DNA of 64,000 nt from Aliamphritea hakodatensis (lineage in GTDB: Bacteria > Pseudomonadota > Gammaproteobacteria > Pseudomonadales > Balneatricaceae). Within the stretch, counting starts at the first letter, position 1, and every line of letters begins with the position of its first letter. The position numbers and the translations under genes were made by a program. Where the stretch lies: the NCBI RefSeq assembly GCF_024347195.1, contig NZ_AP025281.1:3782001-3846000 (forward strand), read 5' to 3'. The notes below the pieces were generated by a model. That model worked only from the letters and a program-made list of their open reading frames with translations, was not told the origin of the DNA and did no database searches. Of the stretch, positions 44,983 through 53,592 are shown in pieces.

Positions 44983-45987
44983 TTAGTGGCCAAACGGCGC
45001 GATTACCTGCATGTCAGGGAATTGCCCGCACACGGCGGCTTCATCGGCAGCGCTGAACAGCACCTTGAGGTTAGGTCCGGCATCCATGGTGAAGTAGAGG
45101 TTTAGCCCTTCAGCCCGCAGTTGCCAGATTTTATGCATCGCAGTCACAGAGTCAGCCTGCCAGTACAGCAGTGGCGGCCAGGAAGCGATCATGGTGGCGT
45201 GCATCGACAGGGCATTCTGCTCTGCAGTCTGCCCCAGTAATTCAAAGTCATGGTTTTCGATTGCAGCATGTAACTGGCTCAGGTCAGCCGCAGCCTGCAT
45301 CGGCCAGCTCTGGTACAGGTGCGCAGTGGCAACGGTGCGGTTCATGCCGGAGCGGGAATCCACCGGTTTCTGCGCGGTGCTGACTTTAATCAGTCCGATA
45401 CGTAAATCCGGCCAGGTGGTAGCTAAAGGCGTCGCGACACTGTCCATGCCATCTTCCCGCTGGCCCATGTTCCATTCCACAAAACCGTTAAACAGCGAAC
45501 GGCTGGCACTGCCGCTGCCCATCCGGGCAAATGCAGATTGCAGGGAGAAATCCAGTTCCAGGCTGTAAAACTCATTCACCGCCTGCATCAGCGCGGCAAA
45601 GCCAGAGGCCGATGAAGCCAGCCCCGCCGCCGTAGGAATGTTGTTGACCGTTTCTACCCGTACCTTATGGTCGGCACCCCGGCGGAACATATCAATAAAG
45701 GCGATGACCTTAACCGCAAAACTGTTATCGGCAGCCAGCAATTCATCGTTCAGCACCACCTGATCCTGTTCGGTATCCGCCAGCAGAATCCGGGTTTTAC
45801 TGCCCAGATGTGCCAGCGAAACCGACAGGCTGGAATTGATTGGCAGGTTTAATTCCGCATCCCGCTTTCCCCAGTATTTACACAGGGCAATATTACTGGG
45901 GGCAAAGCTGAAACCGTCCATGCTTTGCGCGGTAACCCTTGCCGGCAGATATTCAGCGACAACCTGCTGCTTAGTAAATTTCAACAT
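44983..45987 (-). CDS. mvaD: Diphosphomevalonate decarboxylase
   Basis: 334 residues, GHMP family. It makes isopentenyl diphosphate from mevalonate 5-diphosphate with ATP. SNIALCKYWGKRD, NIPTAAGLASSASGFAAL (ATP loop) and MGSGSASRSLF are the family signatures, with the C-terminal FTMDAGPNLKVLF. The ATG overlaps the preceding kinase by 17 bases. Confidence 0.95.
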   Translation of the reverse strand: MLKFTKQQVVAEYLPARVTAQSMDGFSFAPSNIALCKYWGKRDAELNLPINSSLSVSLAHLGSKTRILLADTEQDQVVLNDELLAADNSFAVKVIAFIDMFRRGADHKVRVETVNNIPTAAGLASSASGFAALMQAVNEFYSLELDFSLQSAFARMGSGSASRSLFNGFVEWNMGQREDGMDSVATPLATTWPDLRIGLIKVSTAQKPVDSRSGMNRTVATAHLYQSWPMQAAADLSQLHAAIENHDFELLGQTAEQNALSMHATMIASWPPLLYWQADSVTAMHKIWQLRAEGLNLYFTMDAGPNLKVLFSAADEAAVCGQFPDMQVIAPFGH

Positions 45988-46903
45988 TCACCCCCCGTGG
46001 TGACAAACTGACCGGAATTTCCTGATAATCGAGCGCCAGTTCAGGATCACGCCCTAATGCGAGCACGCAGTCTCCCAGCCCGGAGCCGGAGATCTTCGCC
46101 CCATGAATAGCCGGCGACTGCCGTAACCGGTACACCAGATCCGATAACGCCAGATCATTTACGCCCAGCGCATCCATCAACCCATGATAGACATTCATAC
46201 ACTGACCCAGTGCTGACCAGTCCTGCCGTGCCAGCGCGGCTTCAGCATCAAAAGTACACTGCCCCATCAACCAGTACAGTTTCTGATACAGCTCCGGCAG
46301 AGTCTGAGTATGTTGCTCAACCTGTCGAAGTACCTCAGGGGTAGTGGTTTTATAGCCCACATAATACAGGCTCAGTTCCGGCACCTGTCCTAACGGCTCA
46401 ATCTGGCAGGGATCGACCGTATACCCCACCGATGCACCGAATACACTGGCGGCAAGGTCAGTCCCGGAACCGCGTCCCTGTACTTTATGCACAGTGGCCA
46501 GCGCTTTACGGAATAGCTCATAACTGTCGGACGCTTGCTGACAATAGGCGTCCAGCACGGCGGTGGTGGCAACGGTTACCGCTGCGGATGATCCCAGCCC
46601 AAGAGTATGGCCAAAACCGGCTTCAATCTTCAGATCAAAACCTTTGTGTAAACCGCCCTGATGCTGCTCAACCGCCGCCAGCACAAAGCTTAGCCGGTCG
46701 TCCGGCTGTAACTCGTCCAGGCTGGCACTGTACTCTGCCAGCGCAGAATCAATATTTATCTCACGGTCATCCCGCGGGGTCAGCGTCACATGAATATGTT
46801 TATCTACCGCGCAGGCCAGGGCACGTTCACCAAACAGCACCGCGTGTTCCCCCATCAGCATAATGCTGCCGGGGGCTGAAGCTCTAATCACTGAGTCGAG
46901 CAC
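45971..46903 (-). CDS. GHMP kinase, probable phosphomevalonate kinase
   Basis: 310 residues from a GTG with AGGA eight bases upstream. SAPGSIMLMGEHAVLFG, ATP loop GLGSSAAVTVATT and C-terminal AKISGSGLGDCVLAL are GHMP motifs. The segment QGRGSGTDLAASVFG looks more like phosphomevalonate kinases than mevalonate kinases, and the pathway otherwise lacks this step, so the second kinase role is assigned by elimination. It overlaps the first kinase by 20 bases. Confidence 0.78.
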   Translation of the reverse strand: MLDSVIRASAPGSIMLMGEHAVLFGERALACAVDKHIHVTLTPRDDREINIDSALAEYSASLDELQPDDRLSFVLAAVEQHQGGLHKGFDLKIEAGFGHTLGLGSSAAVTVATTAVLDAYCQQASDSYELFRKALATVHKVQGRGSGTDLAASVFGASVGYTVDPCQIEPLGQVPELSLYYVGYKTTTPEVLRQVEQHTQTLPELYQKLYWLMGQCTFDAEAALARQDWSALGQCMNVYHGLMDALGVNDLALSDLVYRLRQSPAIHGAKISGSGLGDCVLALGRDPELALDYQEIPVSLSPRGVNVEIY

Positions 46904-47921
46904 CGTCGCTGTCCTCTTCTATCGCAAAAAATTCATAATCAAAACCGGCGCACAGGCTGGCCAGCACCGGCTCACTGATACCGTATACCAGCATGGCACC
47001 GCCGCCATCACCCCGTACTGCACCCGCACCACTGATTTTAGCGGCTCCGCCGGCAGCTTCCACCGCCCGGGCAAAACCAGCAACCCGGGCCGGTACCACG
47101 CCGATGGTTTCCAGCAGGCGCTGGTTTTCGCGCACCGCTGCGCGGGCGTCCTGCTTATGCAGTACAGCGGTTTTAATCTGTTCAGTTACCGCGGTGAATG
47201 CCTGCCAGATATCAGAACCGGCAAAGCCCTGACGCACCTGTTCGACACATTCGCCGGTACCGCTCACTGGCCGGCCGGTATTCACATAAAACCAGTCACC
47301 GCTGAGTACCGCATCCGGTACCGGTGATGCCACGCCGTTAAGCACTTCAACCAGCCCGCCAAAGCTGACCGTGGCCGAATCGATAAGCCCGCCCCGGCCA
47401 TGGCAAAGCCGCTCACAGTAGCGGGTCCGTTCAAACAGTTTTTGTTTTGCTAACGGCTGCCCGAAATGGGCCGATATTAACGACAACACCGACGCAGCGG
47501 CGGCAGCTGATGATCCCATACCGGCCCCGGCAGGTAGCTGAGAACAGACACTTAATTCCAGATGGCAATCAGGATCAGCTTCCGGCAGGCACAGCGCCAG
47601 ACAATACAATACAAGTTGCTGAGGAGATTGCAGGATCTCTGCAGCGGATAACGTACCCGCTTCAAAGTCAGCATGACGGCTGTCCAGCAAGGCAAGCTGA
47701 GCACGTACATCAGCCCAGCTTAAGGTACCCTGCTGTTGCAGGTCCGGTAATGACCAGGAGAGACCCGCGGCAGCATCCGGACGGATACTGCACTGACTGC
47801 GGATGTGGCGCGCCACGGCTATTGCCAGTGCCGGCGCACCATAGACAACGGCATGTTCGCCGCTGAGGATCAGCTTGCCCGGGGCAAGACTTACCGCTGA
47901 CGCCTGATTAGCAAGCGACAT
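46884..47921 (-). CDS. mvaK1: Mevalonate kinase
   Basis: 345 residues from ATG 47921, overlapping the mvaS stop; the frame to 47927 opens with GTG. LAPGKLILSGEHAVVYG, ATP loop LPAGAGMGSSAAAAASVLS, HGRGGLIDSATVSFGG (where mevalonate kinases usually have HGxxSGxD) and AKISGAGAVRGDGGGAML. It phosphorylates mevalonate in the cytoplasm. It could be swapped in function with the next kinase, but the His-Gly-centred motif supports this order. Confidence 0.85.
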   Translation of the reverse strand: MSLANQASAVSLAPGKLILSGEHAVVYGAPALAIAVARHIRSQCSIRPDAAAGLSWSLPDLQQQGTLSWADVRAQLALLDSRHADFEAGTLSAAEILQSPQQLVLYCLALCLPEADPDCHLELSVCSQLPAGAGMGSSAAAAASVLSLISAHFGQPLAKQKLFERTRYCERLCHGRGGLIDSATVSFGGLVEVLNGVASPVPDAVLSGDWFYVNTGRPVSGTGECVEQVRQGFAGSDIWQAFTAVTEQIKTAVLHKQDARAAVRENQRLLETIGVVPARVAGFARAVEAAGGAAKISGAGAVRGDGGGAMLVYGISEPVLASLCAGFDYEFFAIEEDSDGARLSD

Positions 47922-49074
47922 ACTCACGCTTATGGTGAGAAATGCTCGCTAAACGGAAACGGCCGGTGGATTCACGACGGCGCTCATGAACGCCTCCGTC
48001 GGTAGGTTCCACTTCGTTATACAGGCGCAGATATTCTTCATAGGACACCGCATTACGGGCCGCCAGCATCGCTTTATGACGGGCACTGTGCAGGTACTGC
48101 TCGTAACCGGCAACAACCCGGCCAGAGAAGAATTCAGCCACACAGCCGGAGCCGTAACTGAAGAAACCGACACGCTTACCTTCAAGGTTCTGCTTGCAGT
48201 TTTCCAGCAGCGAAACCAGACCGATATACATAGACGCGGTATAGCTGTTGCCGATAATCCGGTTATACAGCAGGGTGTCTTCCACCTGCAAATCCAGCAT
48301 TTCAGGGCTCAGCTCGCTCTGGTTCAGTTTAGCCAGATGCTTATGGGCTTTTTGCGCCATCCGGGTAAACGGCAGATGGTAGCAAAAGTGCTGAAAATCA
48401 TTGAACGCCAGTGAACTGGCGGTGCAGAAATGTTCCCACGCCTGTTTCAGTGATTTCAGATAAATTTTGGTTGAATACTTGCCGTCCACCAGTGCGGTTG
48501 AACGGTAGTTCGGACGCCAGAAATCCATGACGTCTTCGGTGTAGTTACCCACTTCAGGGTCAATTTCCACCAGACGCGGATTCGCCGTGATCAGCATCGC
48601 TACGGCACCGCATCCCTGAGTGGCTTCACCCGGCGTATCCAGATCATAACGTGCAACATCAGAGGCAATCACCAGTACGCGTTTTTCAGGCTGACGGGCA
48701 ACCAGTGCACAGGCCATCTGAATCGCTGCAGTGGCGCTGTAACAGGCCTGCTTAAGTTCAACCACCCGGCAGTTAGCCGACAGCCCCAGCAAACGGTGTA
48801 CATACACACCTGCTGACTTGGACTGGTCTATACCGGTTTCTGTGGCAAACATAACCGTGCTGACAGACTCTGCACCGACCCGCTCAATCAGAGGATATGC
48901 TGCATTGGCGGCCATAGTAACGATATCTTCGTCTGGCGCAGGCATACCCATTTTTTCCTGACCGATGCCTTTGTAGTACTTATCGACATCTATATCATGC
49001 ACTTCAGCCAGCTGCTGGAGGTCAAGAAAATAATTCGAGGTGTAGAAGCTGATTTCATCAATACCGACGGACAT
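47908..49074 (-). CDS. mvaS: Hydroxymethylglutaryl-CoA synthase
   Basis: 388 residues. VGIDEISFY start, MFATETGIDQSKSAGV, catalytic Cys in ELKQACYSATAAI, AMLITANPRLVEI and the C-terminal FSYGSGCVAEFF. It condenses acetyl-CoA with acetoacetyl-CoA. The start follows the fni stop by 2 bases. Confidence 0.95.
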   Translation of the reverse strand: MSVGIDEISFYTSNYFLDLQQLAEVHDIDVDKYYKGIGQEKMGMPAPDEDIVTMAANAAYPLIERVGAESVSTVMFATETGIDQSKSAGVYVHRLLGLSANCRVVELKQACYSATAAIQMACALVARQPEKRVLVIASDVARYDLDTPGEATQGCGAVAMLITANPRLVEIDPEVGNYTEDVMDFWRPNYRSTALVDGKYSTKIYLKSLKQAWEHFCTASSLAFNDFQHFCYHLPFTRMAQKAHKHLAKLNQSELSPEMLDLQVEDTLLYNRIIGNSYTASMYIGLVSLLENCKQNLEGKRVGFFSYGSGCVAEFFSGRVVAGYEQYLHSARHKAMLAARNAVSYEEYLRLYNEVEPTDGGVHERRRESTGRFRLASISHHKREYVAC

Positions 49075-49076
49075 AC

Positions 49077-50120
49077 CTAATTTCGATCCTCACCCTCACT
49101 CAATATTAGAGCCCGGTTCATATATACGCTGTTTATATCCGACATTCCCAGCAGAAACATCGCAGTGGTAAATTCACGCCGGATTTGTTCGATAACCTGG
49201 ACGACCGCGTCGGCAGACTCCATGGCAGGTTTTAAGAATGGAGTTGCCATGCCACATATCGAGGCGCCGAGTATAACAGATTTAATCATATCAATCCCAT
49301 CCCTGAGGCCGCCGCTGGCAATGAAATCAGCCTGTTGCTGATATGGCTCAGCAAGACGCAGCGCTAAGGGTGTCGGGATACCCCAGTCCTGAAACTTCAG
49401 CCCCAGATCATCGCTATTATTGCGCGCCCGGTGATACTCAATCCGGCTCCACGACGTCCCGCCGCAACCGGCCAGATCAAAATGCTTAATGCCCATCTTC
49501 AGACCGGCTTCAATGTCCTGCGGAGACAGACCACAACCCACTTCTTTAAACATCACCGGCACGCTTAACTGAGCGGCGACTTCAGCAATTTTGGCACTCA
49601 GCCCGGAGAAATCAGTATCCCCTTCCGGCTGTACCGCTTCCTGCAACGGGTTCAGGTGCAGGTACAGGGCATCTGCGCCGAGGCAATCCACCGCTTCCTG
49701 ACACTTGGCAACATCAAATCCGTAGTTCAGCTGAACCGCGCCGACATTGCCACACAGCACCGTAGTGGGCGCATATTCGCGCAGCTCAAAGCTGACCCGT
49801 GCCCCCGGCTGGGTAAACATCACCCGCTGGGAACCGACAGCCAGAGCAACGCCGGTCTGTTCGGCCGCAATGGCCAGATTACGGTTAATGGTGCGGATCA
49901 GTTCATGATCACCGCCGGTCATGGAAGAAATCAGCAGCGGAAAACTTAATGTCTTACCCAGAAACTCAACCGAGGTATCAATCCGGTCCAGGGCAACTTC
50001 CGGTAACGCCCGGTGCTGCAGGTGGATACGGTCAAAATAACGCCCGTCACGATCTGTCGCAGCATCTTTTTCAATGGCGCGGATATGTTCAATTTTGCGA
50101 TCGTTGGTCTGATCGGTCAT
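49077..50120 (-). CDS. fni: Isopentenyl-diphosphate delta-isomerase, type 2
   Basis: 347 residues, FMN-dependent. DRIHLQHRALPEV, LLISSMTGGDHEL, GSQR, HLNPLQEAVQPEG, VMFKEVGCG, LAGCGGTSW and IASGGLRDG are the type 2 signatures. It interconverts IPP and DMAPP. Its ATG is in a TAATG overlap with mvaA. Confidence 0.96.
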   Translation of the reverse strand: MTDQTNDRKIEHIRAIEKDAATDRDGRYFDRIHLQHRALPEVALDRIDTSVEFLGKTLSFPLLISSMTGGDHELIRTINRNLAIAAEQTGVALAVGSQRVMFTQPGARVSFELREYAPTTVLCGNVGAVQLNYGFDVAKCQEAVDCLGADALYLHLNPLQEAVQPEGDTDFSGLSAKIAEVAAQLSVPVMFKEVGCGLSPQDIEAGLKMGIKHFDLAGCGGTSWSRIEYHRARNNSDDLGLKFQDWGIPTPLALRLAEPYQQQADFIASGGLRDGIDMIKSVILGASICGMATPFLKPAMESADAVVQVIEQIRREFTTAMFLLGMSDINSVYMNRALILSEGEDRN

Positions 50121-51154
50121 TATCGTTCCATCTTCAGATGAGATTCCATCAGCTCGCCGGGATTGGTCTGGGCCGCCATCAGCGAAAGCTCACCGCATAA
50201 CACAGTTGCCGCACAGATCGCCGCCAGACGGCGGGCATTTGCACCCGGTTCGCGGTCTTCTTTACAGCCCAGCGCTTTAAGATTTTCTTCAACAAACTCA
50301 ATGCCCTTACCGTTACCCACACTGCCCATTATCAGGTTAGGTAAGGTACAGGAGAAGTATAAATCGCCATCCCGCACTTCCGCGTGCACAATGCCCTGAG
50401 AACCTTCAATGATATTCGCTGCATCCTGACCGGTGGCCAGATAAAAAGCCAATAACATATTTGCATAGTGGGCATTCGCGCTGCGCAATCCGCCGGCAAC
50501 CATGGTGCCGATCAGATTTTTCTTGATGTTCAGATCAACCACTTTTTCCGGCGTGGTTTTCAGACGGCGCTCACACAGTTCACGGGGAATCAGAATCTCA
50601 CTGACGACGTACTTACCACGGCCCAGAATACCATTCACTGCGGTGGCTTTTTTATCGGAACAGTAATTCCCGGAAATAGAACAGTAATCCAGCTGCGGAT
50701 ATTCATTCAGCAGCCACGGAATCAGTTTATCGGCCGCGTTGGTCACCATGTTATGACCGGACGCATCCCCGGTGGTGAACTCCAGACGCAGATAAATCAG
50801 GTTGGCCACCACCTGGCTGTGCATATCAATCAGCTTGGCAAAGCGGCTGGTCTGCGCCACCACCGCATTCAGATCATCCTGCCGGGACTTGATAGACTGC
50901 AATGCCTGTACGGCTTCCAGCGCATCTTTGGCTTCCAGCAGAATCGACCGGGACATCCGCTCATCAACAATTGTCGTACGGATACCATCAGTCAGCGCAG
51001 AAATCCGCGCACCACGGCCAACTGAAGGCCACAGTGGTGTTTCATAGGTCGCCAGCGGGACCATCAGTTTTTCTTCCAGGATATGCCCGCAGATTTTAAG
51101 CGGGCCCACCGAGCGCATAGGGATCGGCGCCTGTTGAATTTTATGGGATTTCAT
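50120..51154 (-). CDS. mvaA: Hydroxymethylglutaryl-CoA reductase
   Basis: 344 residues from ATG 51154, where homology to the family plausibly starts; the frame to 51232 is not supported. Motifs: VVANLIYLRLEFTTGDASGH, SGNYCSDKKATAVNG, MVAGGLRSANAHYAN, EGSQGIVHAEV and LPNLIMGSVGNGKG. It reduces HMG-CoA to mevalonate. It is the first gene of mvaA-fni-mvaS-kinase-kinase-mvaD-polB, so the promoter should lie in 51155-51423. Confidence 0.93.
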   Translation of the reverse strand: MKSHKIQQAPIPMRSVGPLKICGHILEEKLMVPLATYETPLWPSVGRGARISALTDGIRTTIVDERMSRSILLEAKDALEAVQALQSIKSRQDDLNAVVAQTSRFAKLIDMHSQVVANLIYLRLEFTTGDASGHNMVTNAADKLIPWLLNEYPQLDYCSISGNYCSDKKATAVNGILGRGKYVVSEILIPRELCERRLKTTPEKVVDLNIKKNLIGTMVAGGLRSANAHYANMLLAFYLATGQDAANIIEGSQGIVHAEVRDGDLYFSCTLPNLIMGSVGNGKGIEFVEENLKALGCKEDREPGANARRLAAICAATVLCGELSLMAAQTNPGELMESHLKMER

Positions 51155-51423
51155 AAGCTTTATACTGAATATATAGATGGTACTAAATTGAAGGATTCCG
51201 GCCGGATTAGCAGCCAGCACTACCCGGCGCATCCGGGTCAGCCAATTTAAGATGGCGGGATTTTATCGGCCCCCTGCCCAATATGCAATTAGCCGAACGG
51301 AACTCACCGGCGGATCAGGCAGAATTCATTGCCAGATCAGCACCTTGCGGCCCCCGATCTAACCTCTCATATTGACACGCTCACGCTTGACTAAATATTC
51401 ATCTGCGCCGCATACTTCAGCTT

Positions 51424-51819
51424 ATGATCAAACTAGAGTTATTAAAAGATATCGATATGCTTTACGCAGTGAAGGACAATCAGGGAAATATATTGGCCAT
51501 CTCGCAATACGAGCAAACCGGTTCAGTACCGGTGGATGTCAGCGATCCGGATGTCATGGAATTTCTGAACAACCAGAATAAAATCCATTCCCCGGAACAG
51601 TATCTGAATAATTCTGACGGCAATATCGGCCGTATTCTCGAAGACCTTATCGAACTGCTGATCAGCCAGAACACCATCCGTTTCACCGACCTGCCGGAAG
51701 AAGCCCAGCAAAAACTGATGAACCGTAAACTGGCCCGCTCTGCCCGCAGCCTGCTGATGGGTGACGATCCGACCCAAAGCAACAACAACTCCATTCTGCT
51801 GGACGACGATACCCTTTAA
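51424..51819 (+). CDS. Small acidic protein, unknown
   Basis: 131 residues: MLYAVKDNQGNILAISQYEQ near the start, a helical acidic middle (ILEDLIELLISQNTIRFTDLPEEAQQ) and a polar tail. It resembles short proteins found in pseudomonads under the odd label tryptophan synthase subunit beta-like, which says nothing of function. It has no signal or membrane segment. An in-frame ATG at 51457 (MLYAV) may be the true start. It is divergent from mvaA and convergent with the receiver-TPR gene. Confidence 0.65.
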   Translation: MIKLELLKDIDMLYAVKDNQGNILAISQYEQTGSVPVDVSDPDVMEFLNNQNKIHSPEQYLNNSDGNIGRILEDLIELLISQNTIRFTDLPEEAQQKLMNRKLARSARSLLMGDDPTQSNNNSILLDDDTL

Positions 51820-51868
51820 TTCAGCCGGAAGCCCCCTAAACAAAAAGCGCCCTAAACAAAAAATCCCG

Positions 51869-53446
51869 TTAACAAACAGTGCCGTCAACAAACAGTGCGG
51901 CCAGACGCTCACCCATATTTTTATGGCGGTTTTGCTGTTTTCGGCTCAGCACATTGAAATCCAGTTCCCAGAGTAAATCATCCATTTCAGCCAGCTCGCG
52001 GGTCAGAACCGTTTCCCGCTGCCCCTGGCTTTCCAGATACACCTGAACCAGATTCAGCACCACACCGGGATTATCCGGCAAACACAGATTGGCTTTCTGA
52101 AACAGCGCCTGTGCTCTGGCAAAATCCTGTTTACGGTAAGCCAGCATCCCCTGCACATTGAGCTTGCCCCAGTCCAGCTCAAGCACCTGACGGTTCAGTT
52201 GCTCCTTAACCTGCTGGACTTCGCTTTCAATGTCACTGCCCCGGATCCGGTCCAGCAATAACTCCTGCCACTGAGCCTGCTCACTGAGTTCACACTGACA
52301 ATAGACATCAAACGCGGCCTGGCAGGCAGACATGAACTCAGGGTCGGCACCTCTGGCACGGTACAGTTCCGTCCAGAACAACCGTGCAATCAGGCGGGTT
52401 GGCAGATCACTGAACGCCAGAATCAGCTCTTCCAGTACCTTTACCGCCGACTCCTGCGCCTGAACCGAGTCAGCATCATCAGACCCGTCCACCTTTACCT
52501 GCAGGCTGGCAACCAGCCCAACATAATAACTGTGCTGTTCAAAGCAGCCACCACGGGAATACTCGATAGCCTCACGGTACGCTTTGGCCGCAATGGAGTG
52601 CTCCCCTTCATGCAGGGCAATCTTACCTAATGCCGCCTGCAACAAAGGGGAGGTCGGCTGAATCAGGGTCGCCTGCCGTAATAAGTCCAGTGCGACCCGG
52701 CGCTCACCCACCGCCCGGTGGGCATTGGCCAGCCCGACAAACGCTTCAACGCATAAATGCGCTTCCTGAATAACCCCTTTAAATACCCGGATAGCTTCCT
52801 GCACACGCCCCAGCCGGGACAGAGCAACCCCCAGCCCCACTCTGGCCCAGGGTAAATCACGCCGTTTCAGCAGGCTTTTAAACAGCTTTACCGCCTGCGT
52901 CTCCTGGCCGAGGCGCAACAGGATCTCGCCTTCCAAACGGTGGATATACAGAACGAGCCCGGGATAAGAGTGAATATAGCGGCCACACTGCTCCAGTGCT
53001 TCAGACAGCTGCCCCTGATTGAGCAGCTTCTCCAGCGGTTGCAGTACTGACTTAATGCGCAGAATTTTTTCCAGACGCACCCTGATCTTGGCAATATCAT
53101 AGGGCTTGGAAATATAGGTATCCGGCGCGGTATCAAGGGAGCCGAACAGCAGTTTGGAGCGGTCCTGATCAACCACCAGAATAAAGGTGGTGGTATACAG
53201 CTTTGTGCCTTCGGCACCGGCCTCCTGAATTAACTGCAGACCGTTCTTCTCGGTTTTACCCAGATCAAACAGAGCAAAACATATGTCATATGTCTCTTCA
53301 CGCAACAACGCCAAAGCCATATTCACTGATGACGCCACATGGATCGTTTTGATGCCTAACTGGGTCAGCGCAGCTTTCAGCTCAGCCAGATCATCCAGAC
53401 GATTATCGACAATCAGGACTTTGTTTTGTGAATAATTTATTTCCAT
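51869..53446 (-). CDS. Response-regulator receiver domain fused to TPR repeats
   Basis: 525 residues. Receiver at about 1-130: VLIVDNRLDD (acidic pocket), phospho-acceptor Asp in CFALFDLGK and Lys in DTYISKPYD. The rest is about eight TPR-like repeats (for example VRLGLGVALSRLGRVQEAIR-like units and LVQVYLESQGQ). It has no DNA-binding or catalytic output domain, so it probably works through protein contacts. No sensor kinase is adjacent. A 15-base near-repeat spans its last codons and the bases after them (CAACAAACAGTGC, TAACAAACAGTGC). Confidence 0.85.
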   Translation of the reverse strand: MEINYSQNKVLIVDNRLDDLAELKAALTQLGIKTIHVASSVNMALALLREETYDICFALFDLGKTEKNGLQLIQEAGAEGTKLYTTTFILVVDQDRSKLLFGSLDTAPDTYISKPYDIAKIRVRLEKILRIKSVLQPLEKLLNQGQLSEALEQCGRYIHSYPGLVLYIHRLEGEILLRLGQETQAVKLFKSLLKRRDLPWARVGLGVALSRLGRVQEAIRVFKGVIQEAHLCVEAFVGLANAHRAVGERRVALDLLRQATLIQPTSPLLQAALGKIALHEGEHSIAAKAYREAIEYSRGGCFEQHSYYVGLVASLQVKVDGSDDADSVQAQESAVKVLEELILAFSDLPTRLIARLFWTELYRARGADPEFMSACQAAFDVYCQCELSEQAQWQELLLDRIRGSDIESEVQQVKEQLNRQVLELDWGKLNVQGMLAYRKQDFARAQALFQKANLCLPDNPGVVLNLVQVYLESQGQRETVLTRELAEMDDLLWELDFNVLSRKQQNRHKNMGERLAALFVDGTVC

Positions 53447-53525
53447 AAAACCGACATCAGAGACCAGCGCTCAAAGTACCATAGTTATCAAGCAACTAGA
53501 ACTCCCGACACATCCCCTGAACAGC

Positions 53526-53558
53526 AAAAAACCCGCCATGTCACCATAACGGGTTTTT
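53526..53558 (-). terminator. Terminator of argG
   Basis: AAAAACCCG...CGGGTTTTT, 9-base stem with A-T flanks, works on either strand; about 35 bases after the argG stop. Confidence 0.82.
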
Positions 53559-53592
53559 CAGAAAAGTCAGGTTATTAATCCCTGTTCTTTGC

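Noticed and set aside
48823..48836. A near copy of the PhnR-type palindrome (CTGGTCTATACCGG) inside mvaS
   Set aside because: It encodes the conserved GIDQS segment of HMG-CoA synthase, far from any promoter; most likely chance.
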